From: Lewinellaceae bacterium
GTDB lineage: Bacteria; Bacteroidota; Bacteroidia; Chitinophagales; Saprospiraceae
Reading direction: 5' to 3'
Length of the DNA stretch: 64,000 nucleotides
NCBI GenBank assembly: GCA_020636075.1
Contig: JACJYO010000007.1
Location: 313,501-377,500 of the forward strand
Below, piece by piece: positions 17,260 to 25,962 of the stretch. A program made the translations under genes and the position numbers. The notes under the pieces are model-generated. The model was not told the origin of the DNA, searched no databases, and saw only the letters and a list, made by a program, of their open reading frames with translations. Each line of letters begins with the position of its first letter. Position 1 is the stretch's first letter.

Positions 17260-20181
17260 ATGAAGCTACTTTACAAAATTCTAGGAATTAGTGTTTTATG
17301 TATGCTCCTGAGTAGCGTTTGTGGCCAGGCGCAAACCAACATTCGCGGTAAAGTACAGGATGCCGACACGGGGGAGGAACTCATTGGGGCTGCTGTGGCC
17401 TTGGTGAATATTGGCGGGGGGACGATCACCAATTACGCCGGTGAGTTTTTACTGTCTGTGGAGACCCTTCCTGTAACAATCCGGGTTTCGTATACGGGTT
17501 ATACCACTCAGGAAGTGGAAATTACAAGTGCCGATGACCGGGTAACGGTCCGTTTGGCGCCGAATTCCATCATAATTGAAGAAACGGTGGTTCGCGGCCA
17601 GCGTGTCAGCGATAAACAAAAGACAGCGCCGCTCTCCGTGGAAAACCTCGACGCCATTGCGATCAAAGAAACCGCGGCAATCAGCTTTTACAATGGTTTG
17701 GGGAACCTGAAAGGGGTGGATTTGACCACGGCCTCGCTGGGTTTTACCATTATCAATACACGTGGCTTCAACTCCACCAGTCCGGTGCGCTCCTTGCAAA
17801 TTATCGATGGCGTGGACAACCAGGCCCCGGGACTGAACTTTTCCCTGGGCAATTTTCTGGGGTCATCTGAGTTGGATGTGATCGGTGTGGAACTTATTTC
17901 CGGCGCTGCAGGGCCTTTTTACGGGCCAAACGCGTTCAACGGAGTAATCAGTATGAAAACGAAAGATCCTTTTATTCAAAAGGGGTTGTCGGCCTCTTTG
18001 AAATCTGGCGAGCGGAGTTTGTTTGAAGGCGCTATCCGTTGGGCCGATGCGCTGAAAAACAAGTCGGGGCACGATGTTTTTGCATACAAACTCAATTTCT
18101 TCTATTTGCGTGCCAATGACTGGGTGGCTGATAATTACGACCCGGTATATGATAATGTCAGCGATAGAGGGAATCCGGGCGGTTACGATGCTGTGAACAT
18201 TTATGGCGATGAATACCGCGCCGGTTTTGATTTTTCAAAAGAAGCGCCCTGGTCAGACCGGGTTGCGCTCGGCGTTTTGCATCGCACCGGATACCGGGAA
18301 GTGGATTTGGTGGATTATAACACCGAGAATACCAAGGCAAATATCGCCCTCCATTTCAGGACGAACCCTGCTAAGGAATTTGAATCACCGGAGCTGATCC
18401 TGTCTTCCAGTTTTGGCAGTGGCACGACGGTTTATCAGGGCGACAACCGCTTTAGCCTGCGGGATATTTTGTTTTTCCAAAACAGGATTGAATTTCGCAA
18501 AAAAGATAAATTTTTCCTGCGTGCCTATGCTACCAACGAAGATGCAGGCAAATCCTATGACCCGTATTACACAGCCTTGCGCCTTCAAACGGCATCCAAA
18601 ACCAATGGCCAATGGCTGGGTGATTATTCGCAGTACTGGGTGAATATCGGTAACTACGACGCTAAAATGCGCGAGACGGGTTATCCCACGTTGGTGACGA
18701 TGTACGACCCGGTAACCATGATGTTTACCTCTACGTTCAACAACGCTGAAGCCGATGCCTGGTTTGCCAATAATTACGATAATTTGGTGGCCTGGCATAA
18801 CAACGCACGCACCTATGCGGATACCCTTTCCGGCCCGTTTTTTAGCGGTCATTTCTTCCCCGGGTCGCCAGAATTTGTTGACGCCTTTAACAGGATAACG
18901 TCAGCCAAATCGGGCGACGCAGGCGGTACGCGTTTTTTCGATAAATCAGCGCTGTATCACGTACACGGCGAATATCAGTTCACCCCGAAATGGCTGAGCC
19001 ATTGGACGGTAGGCGGCAATGTCCGGTTTTACCGGCCAAATTCAGAAGGCACCATCTTTTCGGATACGTTGACGCATACGTATGATAATAATGGAGCACT
19101 GATTGACACGTCGTACAAACGTATTACAAACCGGGAATTTGGCCTGTACACCGGCCTGGAAAAGAAGATAGCGAATGACCAGATCATCTTGTCCGGCACC
19201 CTGCGGATGGACAAAAATGAAAATTTTGATTACCTGTTTACACCGGCGTTCAGCGCTGTTTATGCGCCGGATCAAAAGAATTTCTTGCGGTTGTCTTTCA
19301 GCTCGGCCATACGAAATCCGACCTTAACGGATCAATATCTTTTCCTGAATGTCGGGCCGGCCACCCTGGTGGGCAACCTGAACGGCTTTAATAATCTGGT
19401 TTCGGTTGATTCCTTTATTGCGGGGGTTAATACCGGCAATTATAATTTGTTCGATGATATTGATGTGGCGCCTATCCGCCCGGAAAAGGTGCGCACCTTC
19501 GAAGTGGGATACCGGACAACCTTGTGGAACAGCCTTTATCTGGATGCAGCGTATTACTACAATTTCTATAACGATTTTATCGGGTACAATATCGGCATAG
19601 TGGCGCCGGTATCGGTTGGCGTGCTTGATGTAACCAGGGTACGGGCCTATCGCGTAGCAGCCAATTCAACAAACCAGGTGACAACCCAGGGTTTTGCCTT
19701 GGGTATGAATTATTATTTTAGTACCTATTTCCAACTGAGTGGGAACTACAGCTGGAATAAATTGAACAAGCTGGATGTGGAAGACCCGATTGTGCCGGCA
19801 TTTAATACGCCGGAGCACAAATTTAATATCGGCATCTCCGGGCGTGATCTGCCATTTCTTGGGCTGAAAAGGACGGGGTTCAATGTTACCTACAAGTGGA
19901 TTCAGGGTTTTCTGTTTGAAGGCTCCCCGCAGTTTACCGGCTTTATCCCGACTTATGACATGGTGGATGCGCAGTGGAACGTCACGTTTGATCGCATACA
20001 TACAACCTTCAAGATCGGTGTTTCCAACTTGTTTGGGATTAAGCCCTTGTTTGAGGATTCGCCGAATGGGGATTCCCGCCTGAAAGCAGCCTTTAATAAT
20101 CGCAATTTTCAAACCTATGGCGGTCCACGTATTGGTCGCATGGCCTACATTAGCGCCGTATATAACCTGGAACGCCGGTGA
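17260..20181 (+). CDS. TonB-dependent outer-membrane receptor with CarboxypepD_reg-like domain
   Basis: I choose the ATG at 17260 because it starts a typical signal peptide (MKLLYKILGISVLCMLLSSV); the frame extends 48 bp upstream. The 973-residue protein has an N-terminal carboxypeptidase-regulatory-like domain (NIRGKVQDADTGEELIGAAV ... YTGYTTQEVEI), a TonB plug (roughly 115-240, with IINTRGFNSTSPVRSLQIIDG and GPNAFNGVISMKTKDPF), then a barrel of alternating aromatic/polar strands to the C-terminus. No SusD-like gene follows, so it is not a classical SusCD pair. The next gene, 53 bp on, encodes a T9SS esterase-like protein and is probably cotranscribed. The substrate cannot be told from sequence. 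Confidence 0.9.
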   Translation: MKLLYKILGISVLCMLLSSVCGQAQTNIRGKVQDADTGEELIGAAVALVNIGGGTITNYAGEFLLSVETLPVTIRVSYTGYTTQEVEITSADDRVTVRLAPNSIIIEETVVRGQRVSDKQKTAPLSVENLDAIAIKETAAISFYNGLGNLKGVDLTTASLGFTIINTRGFNSTSPVRSLQIIDGVDNQAPGLNFSLGNFLGSSELDVIGVELISGAAGPFYGPNAFNGVISMKTKDPFIQKGLSASLKSGERSLFEGAIRWADALKNKSGHDVFAYKLNFFYLRANDWVADNYDPVYDNVSDRGNPGGYDAVNIYGDEYRAGFDFSKEAPWSDRVALGVLHRTGYREVDLVDYNTENTKANIALHFRTNPAKEFESPELILSSSFGSGTTVYQGDNRFSLRDILFFQNRIEFRKKDKFFLRAYATNEDAGKSYDPYYTALRLQTASKTNGQWLGDYSQYWVNIGNYDAKMRETGYPTLVTMYDPVTMMFTSTFNNAEADAWFANNYDNLVAWHNNARTYADTLSGPFFSGHFFPGSPEFVDAFNRITSAKSGDAGGTRFFDKSALYHVHGEYQFTPKWLSHWTVGGNVRFYRPNSEGTIFSDTLTHTYDNNGALIDTSYKRITNREFGLYTGLEKKIANDQIILSGTLRMDKNENFDYLFTPAFSAVYAPDQKNFLRLSFSSAIRNPTLTDQYLFLNVGPATLVGNLNGFNNLVSVDSFIAGVNTGNYNLFDDIDVAPIRPEKVRTFEVGYRTTLWNSLYLDAAYYYNFYNDFIGYNIGIVAPVSVGVLDVTRVRAYRVAANSTNQVTTQGFALGMNYYFSTYFQLSGNYSWNKLNKLDVEDPIVPAFNTPEHKFNIGISGRDLPFLGLKRTGFNVTYKWIQGFLFEGSPQFTGFIPTYDMVDAQWNVTFDRIHTTFKIGVSNLFGIKPLFEDSPNGDSRLKAAFNNRNFQTYGGPRIGRMAYISAVYNLERR

Positions 20182-20234
20182 TACTTTTAACCAACCAACA
20201 AATTTTCTCTTACTCAACTAAAAAGACAACAACC

Positions 20235-21917
20235 ATGAAGAAACGTATTCTTTTCCTTCTTTTGGTATTGGGCGCTTTTGTTCAAAATGAAATAGCTGCA
20301 CAGCGATACCTGAAGCCGGTATTTGCCCGCAATGAAATTGCGGTTAATCATGACACGTTTGGCGTGAACGCCACCCTGCTTTATCAATCCCTTTTCGGTG
20401 AAGCAATACCACAATTCCTGCAAATGGATGTGTACCGGCCCGCCAGCGATACCGAGACAAACCGCCCGCTGGTGTTGTATTTCCATACCGGGAACTTTGG
20501 CCCGTTTAAAAACCCGGACCCAACCAGTCCGGTTCAAAATGGCTTCAATGGCTCCTGCGGTGGTCAGATCAATGACTCGGCCGCAGTGGAAATTTGTACC
20601 CGCCTGGCCCAAATGGGTTATGTAGCGGCTTCTTGTGATTACCGCCTGGGTTGGTTGCCCGGAGCGACGGAGCAACAACTCCGTCGGTATACCCTGATCA
20701 ACGCCGCTTATCGGGGCGTACAGGATGCCACCACGGCTATCCGGTATTTCCGCCGTTCGGTTGCTGAACAAGGTAATAAATACGGTGTCGATCCCACCAG
20801 AATCGTGCTGTTTGGCCAGGGCACCGGGGGGTATATTTCGCTGAATACCGCTCTGCTGGATGATTATTCGAAGATCCCACTATCGGCTAATGGCAAATTT
20901 ATTTGGAACCCGCGAACTGTAACCGGAAGCCCTTGTGCCCCGGATTCAAATATTCCCATGGTTATCGAACAAGTGAATGGGAATTTATTCGGCACCACAG
21001 TCGGCGTTTCTCCGATTACGGATCCGATGAACGGCTGTATGCTTATCAAACTGGATACCCTGTGCTATCCAAACTGGCCGGGCTATTCTTCCGATTTTAA
21101 CCTGGCTGTTAACCTCGGCGGCGCCCTGGGCGATTCTGCATGGGTCGACAATGCCATGGCTAATCCACAACCAGCGCTGATCTCTTTCCATGTGCCTAAC
21201 GATCCCAATGCGCCGTATAACATTGGCACCCTGTCGGTGCCTGGCCAGGACCCACCGCTGCAAGTCGTGGAAGTGTCGGGCAGTTATATGGTTCAAGGCT
21301 TCATGGAAGCAGACGGGCAGCAGGATGTACTGGTTAATGCCAATGATAATTACCTCGATTTACAAGCCAACCAACTTGCGGCCTTTGCCAACAGCCCGGC
21401 GGGTTTACAAGATCCACGTGTAGGCTTGTATCCGTTTGTGATGCCTCCGGATACGATCAAACCGAATGAACCGCTTTCCAGCGCTCCATGGGAGTGGACG
21501 TCTTTCCCGGGCCTGCCGCCGATACCGGGGGTTACCCCGGGCTTCGTTTGCAACACGGACAAAGCCGATGCCATGAAGTATATCGATACGATCATGCGGT
21601 TTTATGCGCCCCGTGCCTGCTTTGCACTTGGCTTGCAGAGTTGTATAGACCAAGTCCTCGGTTCGAAAGAGCCTTTGGCTAAGCATATTGAGGTGTTGGC
21701 TGCGCCAAACCCGGCTACCGACCAGATTCGCCTGAGCAGCGAAGAAGAGATCCTGGCCATCCAGGTCATTGATAAAAATGGTCGTCTGGTACGCAATGTA
21801 AATTCGATAAACAACACCAGCTATACCTTGCTGCGAAACGGCTTGCCTGTCGGGCTGTACGTTGTAAAACTGAGTTTTAAAGAAGGTTTTGTGACGAAAA
21901 TGGTGTCGTTTAATTAG
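20235..21917 (+). CDS. Secreted alpha/beta-hydrolase (carboxylesterase-like) with T9SS sorting domain
   Basis: The start is placed at the ATG at 20235 (MKKRILFLLLVLGAFVQNEI signal). The 560-residue product has an alpha/beta-hydrolase core related to type B carboxylesterases: DVYRPASDTETNRPLVLYFH, an oxyanion-like turn, GYVAASCDYRLGW, and DATTAIRYFRRSVAEQGNKYGVDPTRIVLFG. The nucleophile elbow reads GQGTGG where carboxylesterases have GESAGG, so Gly replaces the usual Ser; activity is therefore uncertain. The last ~75 residues (EVLAAPNPATDQIRL ... LPVGLYVVKLSFKEGF) are a type A T9SS C-terminal domain, predicting cell-surface attachment or release. Follows the TonB receptor by 53 bp; a strong bidirectional terminator lies after it. 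Confidence 0.85.
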   Translation: MKKRILFLLLVLGAFVQNEIAAQRYLKPVFARNEIAVNHDTFGVNATLLYQSLFGEAIPQFLQMDVYRPASDTETNRPLVLYFHTGNFGPFKNPDPTSPVQNGFNGSCGGQINDSAAVEICTRLAQMGYVAASCDYRLGWLPGATEQQLRRYTLINAAYRGVQDATTAIRYFRRSVAEQGNKYGVDPTRIVLFGQGTGGYISLNTALLDDYSKIPLSANGKFIWNPRTVTGSPCAPDSNIPMVIEQVNGNLFGTTVGVSPITDPMNGCMLIKLDTLCYPNWPGYSSDFNLAVNLGGALGDSAWVDNAMANPQPALISFHVPNDPNAPYNIGTLSVPGQDPPLQVVEVSGSYMVQGFMEADGQQDVLVNANDNYLDLQANQLAAFANSPAGLQDPRVGLYPFVMPPDTIKPNEPLSSAPWEWTSFPGLPPIPGVTPGFVCNTDKADAMKYIDTIMRFYAPRACFALGLQSCIDQVLGSKEPLAKHIEVLAAPNPATDQIRLSSEEEILAIQVIDKNGRLVRNVNSINNTSYTLLRNGLPVGLYVVKLSFKEGFVTKMVSFN

Positions 21918-21936
21918 TGTTATTTTCTAGTGCAAT

Positions 21937-21982
21937 AAAAAAAATGGCCGGCGGGATTGATTCCCTGCCGGCCATTTTTTTT
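21937..21982. terminator. Bidirectional rho-independent terminator
   Basis: An A-run, GGCCGGCGGGA / TCCCTGCCGGCC hairpin with a short loop and one bulge, and a T-run of eight. It sits midway between two convergent genes and works in both directions. Confidence 0.9.
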
Positions 21983-21997
21983 GTGAAAAAAGAATTG

Positions 21998-23809
21998 TTA
22001 GCGCAACACCGCCAAACTTCCAACATAGCGCCACCCTTCCAGGCTGAGTTCGAGGAAATACATGCCGGGGTTTAAATTTCCGGCGTCAACCTGAACTTGA
22101 TCGGCGCCGATGCTCATTTGCACTGTTTGCACAAGTCGGCCGGCTACATCCCAAACCCGCAGCGTACCGTTTTCGGAAAGAGGAGCAGCCATTTGGACCG
22201 TCACCATTCCTGAAGCGGGATTTGGGAAAATATTGAGTTCGCCTAATACAACATCCTTTGCGCCGATCGTACAGTCGAAGTTAGGATCAATTGTTACAGT
22301 TGTGGCGTACATATTGGTGCAACCGGTGTTCAGGTCAGTTACAACCAGGCTATAATCGCCGTTCACCTGAGCACAATGGGTAAAACCGGTAGCGCCGGCG
22401 ATCGGGGCGCTGAACAGGAACCATTGCAGGCTGTAGTTTACGGGTAGTGTCAGGGTATCTGCCAGTTTCAGGTTGTTTCTGTCATTGATATAGGTGGGGA
22501 TGGCAGGCAACGGGTAAATCTCCACAAAGGTACTGTCGGAGATAGACGAGCAACCATAGGCGTTGTGTGCTTGCACCTGATAGTACCCTGTGCTATCAGG
22601 CATGAATAAGAAATCCGTTTCCCCGGGAATCAGCTGACCGTTTACATACCACTGATTGCCGTCGCCAAACGAAGACTCCAGCACAATCGTATCCGAGCCC
22701 TCACAAGCAGACAGTTTGTTCGCCGTGATTTTGGGTGTTATGGGTTTGGGGTAAACAATTACAGTATCTGTGGTAAAAATCTCATCGACCGGATGTTGAA
22801 TATTGAGCACAATCCTGAACGAACCCATCCCGGAAAGTGTGTCGGTGCTCAAAAAATTGAATGCTACGGATCCACACGGGTCGTCACTGCCTTTCAGGCC
22901 GGAGTCTTCATCCCAAACTTCGAGGGAATAAATGGCCGTTTCGGTAAGCGGCAAATTGATTGGAAAAGTATAGGGTAGGGGAGTGTTGTTGATGTGCGGC
23001 GAGGAATTGTACAATTGCACGCCGCTTTGATTGTTGATAAACATATACAAATCAGGCTGACCAACCCCCAATTGGTCCACACAATCCACCGCCAACACCG
23101 TGGCACTCACCAACACATAGCCTACCGTATCGATGGTGGCGTGATAATTAACTTCATAAAGCCCAGGCTTATCGTAGGTATGTGGCGGTGGGTTCTCACC
23201 GGTGTAACTCGTGCTGTCGCCGAAGTTCCATTCGTATGTGAATCCCGAATTGCCATTGGATGGATTGTTGTTGGTGAACGTTACCGTGGTGCTGCCGCAG
23301 CCGGTGACGTTTTCCATAGTAAACCCGTCGTTTGTGCTCACTTTTGGCGCAATGTATAGCCGAATAGGGAACGATGTTTCCTGTGTAAATATGAACACAG
23401 TTGCTTTTAGATTCACCGTCAATTCAAACGAATCTGTAGTTGTCGGAGTGCCACACACTTTGATGCAGCCGTCGGTTTGCATAGCCGTTTCGAATACCAT
23501 TTGACTGGCCTCCCAAAACAAGCCTGGCGGCATGCCCTCAATGCTGACAATCTCAATTTTAGAGATTGTCAATCCCGGCAGTATCGTGGAGTCTACGGCA
23601 TGCACCGGCGTCGTGGTTTTGGGTACCCGAAAGGAAATGTCTTCATTGTATGGGGTGCCTTTTTCACCATCAGGAAATGGCGGGAGGTACAATGTGTCAT
23701 CCGGTAAGCCAGCCGGCAGGTTTAATGCACAGCCCGGGCAACCGATTTGGGCCGACAAACATGTTTGGACAAAAATAATCAGGCAAAAAATGAGGAAATG
23801 TTGGCGCAT
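21998..23809 (-). CDS. Secreted PKD/Ig-like protein with T9SS sorting domain
   Basis: A 603-residue protein with a signal peptide (MRQHFLIFCLIIFVQTCLSA). The first ~150 residues contain a cysteine-rich segment (GCPGCALNLPAGLPDDTLYLP) and an Ig-like region ending GCIKVCGTPTTTDSFELTV. A PKD domain follows (FTYEWNFGDSTSYTGENPPPH, ~190-225), then Ig-like domains (EGSDTIVLESSFGDGNQWYVNG), and a type A T9SS C-terminal domain (LNIFPNPASGMVTVQM ... LNPGMYFLELSLEGW). There is no catalytic motif; a surface structural or binding role is likely. The N-terminal part resembles the neighbouring protein at 24075-24875, suggesting local duplication. Confidence 0.85.
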   Translation of the reverse strand: MRQHFLIFCLIIFVQTCLSAQIGCPGCALNLPAGLPDDTLYLPPFPDGEKGTPYNEDISFRVPKTTTPVHAVDSTILPGLTISKIEIVSIEGMPPGLFWEASQMVFETAMQTDGCIKVCGTPTTTDSFELTVNLKATVFIFTQETSFPIRLYIAPKVSTNDGFTMENVTGCGSTTVTFTNNNPSNGNSGFTYEWNFGDSTSYTGENPPPHTYDKPGLYEVNYHATIDTVGYVLVSATVLAVDCVDQLGVGQPDLYMFINNQSGVQLYNSSPHINNTPLPYTFPINLPLTETAIYSLEVWDEDSGLKGSDDPCGSVAFNFLSTDTLSGMGSFRIVLNIQHPVDEIFTTDTVIVYPKPITPKITANKLSACEGSDTIVLESSFGDGNQWYVNGQLIPGETDFLFMPDSTGYYQVQAHNAYGCSSISDSTFVEIYPLPAIPTYINDRNNLKLADTLTLPVNYSLQWFLFSAPIAGATGFTHCAQVNGDYSLVVTDLNTGCTNMYATTVTIDPNFDCTIGAKDVVLGELNIFPNPASGMVTVQMAAPLSENGTLRVWDVAGRLVQTVQMSIGADQVQVDAGNLNPGMYFLELSLEGWRYVGSLAVLR

Positions 23810-23921
23810 AACAACCGGTTTAAATGTGAAAAAAATACGTTGCCTGGCAGGGTGGACGTGTTATTTTCGATTAATACCAAAGGCAGCAACAACTTTTCAG
23901 AGGACCGGAAGGAGGAGTGGG

Positions 23922-24053
23922 AAAGTCAAAATGTAAAATGGAAAAGGCAAACGAAAAAGGTAATTACGCAGTAAGAGAATCTTGGATGCCGTAAATGCGC
24001 AGGTGTTTTACACGGCGCGGTATTCTGCCTTTTCTATCTTACATTTTGACTTT
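23922..24053. repeat. Inverted repeat with 28-bp arms, 132 bp overall
   Basis: The arm at 23922-23949 (AAAGTCAAAATGTAA...AAAAGGCA) is the reverse complement of 24026-24053 at 26 of 28 positions. The 76-bp loop carries a smaller palindromic piece (GCCGTAAA ... TTTTACACGGC). It fills the gap between two tandem T9SS genes and could be a small MITE or a strong terminator for the upstream gene. Confidence 0.7.
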
Positions 24054-24074
24054 AAAACGGAGATAACGGTCAAA

Positions 24075-24875
24075 TTATATTTTCACCAGCCGGCGCACCG
24101 ATTTGCCATCGGCATTTCCAAGGCTGTAAATATAGGTGCCGGTGGCAAGGTTGCCGGCGTCGAAAGTGAATTGATTGGCGCCTTCGTACAGTTGAACTGT
24201 TTGGGTGTAAACCCGCTTGCCGACAAGGTTGAAAACTTCAAACTGGAAAACACCGCTTTGGGTGGATTGTGCCTCGATCCGGGTAAGGCCATTTGCCGGA
24301 TTGGGTACGGCGCGCAGGGCACTGAACGGGCTGTTCAGGTCGGTAGAAGATGATACGCACTCGCCCATGGCCCTAAGGATCAGGTAGTAGTGGTCGTCGG
24401 GAGCGAGATCGTTGCCCGGAAAAACCACAGGCACCGGTCCGAATTGGGTGGCAACTGTAGCGGTAATTTGCAGATCAAATGTATCGGGAGTATTGGCGTT
24501 TGTCGGAGTGCCATGCATCAAAATGCAACCCAGGGTAGCCGGATTGAATACACAGTTGGGTGGATCGCAGCTATAGGTCAATCCAATTGGGTAATTTCCA
24601 ATACCACCCGTTGTAGGGATGCTTACGCTGTTGATCGGTACAGAAATGGCCCCAAAGGCGATCGTCGTTGGTACATTGATGGTGACCGATTGGTCATAGG
24701 GTTCATCAATGCAGGCTAGTTTCAGGTTGTAAAAAGCAGAGTCAGGAGACCAGGGCGCCGGTGATAACAGCCCACCGGTGACTAACAGGTTTGAGTCGCG
24801 CATGCAGGTTTGCGCTTGGGCCAGGTTAATGATCAGGGAAGAAAACAGGAAAAGCAGAAGTAGTGCTTTTTTCAT
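24075..24875 (-). CDS. Secreted T9SS sorting-domain protein, paralogue of the neighbouring PKD protein
   Basis: A 266-residue protein with a signal peptide (MKKALLLLFLFSSLIINLAQ), a central Ig-like region (VTINVPTTIAFGAISVPINS ... GCILMHGTPTNANTPDTFDLQITATV) and a type A T9SS C-terminal domain (LRAVPNPANGLTRIEAQ ... LATGTYIYSLGNADGKSVRRLVKI). The sequence around GCILMHGTPTNANTPDTFDL matches the GCIKVCGTPTTTDSFEL region of the protein at 21998-23809, so the two probably arose by duplication with loss of the PKD and Ig domains here. No enzymatic motif is visible. Confidence 0.85.
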   Translation of the reverse strand: MKKALLLLFLFSSLIINLAQAQTCMRDSNLLVTGGLLSPAPWSPDSAFYNLKLACIDEPYDQSVTINVPTTIAFGAISVPINSVSIPTTGGIGNYPIGLTYSCDPPNCVFNPATLGCILMHGTPTNANTPDTFDLQITATVATQFGPVPVVFPGNDLAPDDHYYLILRAMGECVSSSTDLNSPFSALRAVPNPANGLTRIEAQSTQSGVFQFEVFNLVGKRVYTQTVQLYEGANQFTFDAGNLATGTYIYSLGNADGKSVRRLVKI

Positions 24876-25015
24876 AGGTTTAAGCGTTAGTAAGCAGAAT
24901 GGTTAGTGTATGGTATGTCTTAAAACTTAGCTCGCCGAAGTTCCGGCATTTTCCGGATTTATCAGAAAAATAAGTCGGATTAACGAATGGTTTGACAGCG
25001 GGGGCTGGTGATACT

Positions 25016-25057
25016 AAAAAAAACGAGGAACTGGCCTTACAGCCGGTTCCTCGTTTT
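25016..25057 (-). terminator. Terminator of the infC-rpmI-rplT operon
   Basis: On the minus strand AAAACGAGGAACCGGC pairs with GCCAGTTCCTCGTTTT (15 of 16), followed by a T-run (the plus-strand A8 at 25016-25023). It sits just past the rplT stop codon. Confidence 0.85.
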
Positions 25058-25091
25058 GCCCTTAAAATGAAGTACTGCAAATAGCAGTCGC

Positions 25092-25439
25092 TCAACGTTT
25101 TACCGCGTCCACAATAGACTTAAAGGTGGTCGGGTGGTTGAGTGCCAGGTCGGCCAGCGCTTTGCGGTTGAGGCTAATGCCTTTTTGGCCGAGCGCATGG
25201 ATGAAGCGGCTGTAGCTCATGCCTTCCATGCGGGTAGCGGCGTTAATACGCGCGATCCACAGGCGGCGATAGATGCGTTTTTTGTTTTTCCGGTCGCGAA
25301 AAGCGTATTGCCAGCCTTTTTCAAGGGTGTTTTTAGCGACGGTGTAAACTTTGGAACGGGCGCCAAAATAGCCGCGGGCGGCTTTCATGATTTTTTTCCG
25401 GCGGGCGCGGCTGGCCGGATTGTTGGTTGCTCTTGGCAT
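25092..25439 (-). CDS. rplT: 50S ribosomal protein bL20
   Basis: A 115-residue protein with the hallmark of L20: MPRATNNPASRARRKKIMKA, GYFGARSKVYTVAKNTLEK, QYAFRDRKNKKRIYRRLWI, INAATRMEGMSYSRFIHAL and a C-terminal ALNHPTTFKSIVDAVKR. It binds 23S rRNA early in large-subunit assembly and, in many bacteria, represses its own operon. Third gene of infC-rpmI-rplT, 187 bp after rpmI, with a strong terminator following. Confidence 0.98.
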   Translation of the reverse strand: MPRATNNPASRARRKKIMKAARGYFGARSKVYTVAKNTLEKGWQYAFRDRKNKKRIYRRLWIARINAATRMEGMSYSRFIHALGQKGISLNRKALADLALNHPTTFKSIVDAVKR

Positions 25440-25626
25440 GTGTAATTTTTTAGTGCAACTCCGGGATTTTCATTGTTCATCCTGCTGATGCAGTTGGTTT
25501 GTTGAAAATGCTTATACCAGAGTCCTCGTTAAAAAATATGGTTTGAAAATCCAACCGGTAAGGCTGGCGTGCTTGGCCTGGCAGCGCTGCATTTAAATCG
25601 CGGCTGCCCGGCAGCAATGCGGCTGC

Positions 25627-25821
25627 TTAAATGACCAGCATCCGCTCAATGCGAGCGTGTTCGCTTTTGTCGACGATGATGCTACCGTTGAGGTGGCGCT
25701 TTGCTTTTTTCGTCTTGGCGCGAAGGATGTGGCGCATTCCTGCGCGATTGCGTTTGATTTTCCCAGAGCCGGTTACCTTGAAACGCTTCTTGGCGCCGGA
25801 GTGGGTTTTCATTTTCGGCAT
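25627..25821 (-). CDS. rpmI: 50S ribosomal protein bL35
   Basis: The 64-residue bL35 starts at the ATG at 25821 (MPKMKTHSGAKKRFKVTGSG). The frame extends upstream, but those codons lie in the promoter/leader region and are not part of the protein family. The order infC-rpmI-rplT is conserved. A perfect inverted repeat and a TACCTTTG promoter box lie between infC and this gene. Confidence 0.97.
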   Translation of the reverse strand: MPKMKTHSGAKKRFKVTGSGKIKRNRAGMRHILRAKTKKAKRHLNGSIIVDKSEHARIERMLVI

Positions 25822-25853
25822 GGCAAAAATGTGTTTTTTTGAAAAATGGAGCG

Positions 25854-25861
25854 CAAAGGTA
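25854..25861 (-). promoter_or_regulatory. Bacteroidota -7 box (TACCTTTG) for rpmI-rplT
   Basis: An exact TAnnTTTG on the minus strand, 33 bp upstream of the rpmI ATG, with TTG 23 bp further upstream (25887-25885) as a -33 element. This suggests the ribosomal protein genes have their own promoter inside the operon. Confidence 0.6.
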
Positions 25862-25884
25862 AGATGCCTTGATCTAAATGTAGA

Positions 25885-25949
25885 CAATGTGATCAATTTT
25901 TTTCGGGCGGCTCACAGAATAAAGCATACCGGGAAAATTGATCACATTG
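25885..25949 (-). promoter_or_regulatory. Perfect 16-bp inverted repeat between infC and rpmI
   Basis: CAATGTGATCAATTTT (25885-25900) and its exact complement (25934-25949) are separated by 33 nt. In RNA this is a long stem-loop 13 nt after the infC stop codon. The position matches where E. coli places the L20 autoregulatory structure, but the sequence is not that pseudoknot. No T-run follows, so a simple terminator is less likely. The -33 element of the rpmI promoter overlaps its left arm. Confidence 0.65.
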
Positions 25950-25962
25950 AACTGGCGGGCAC

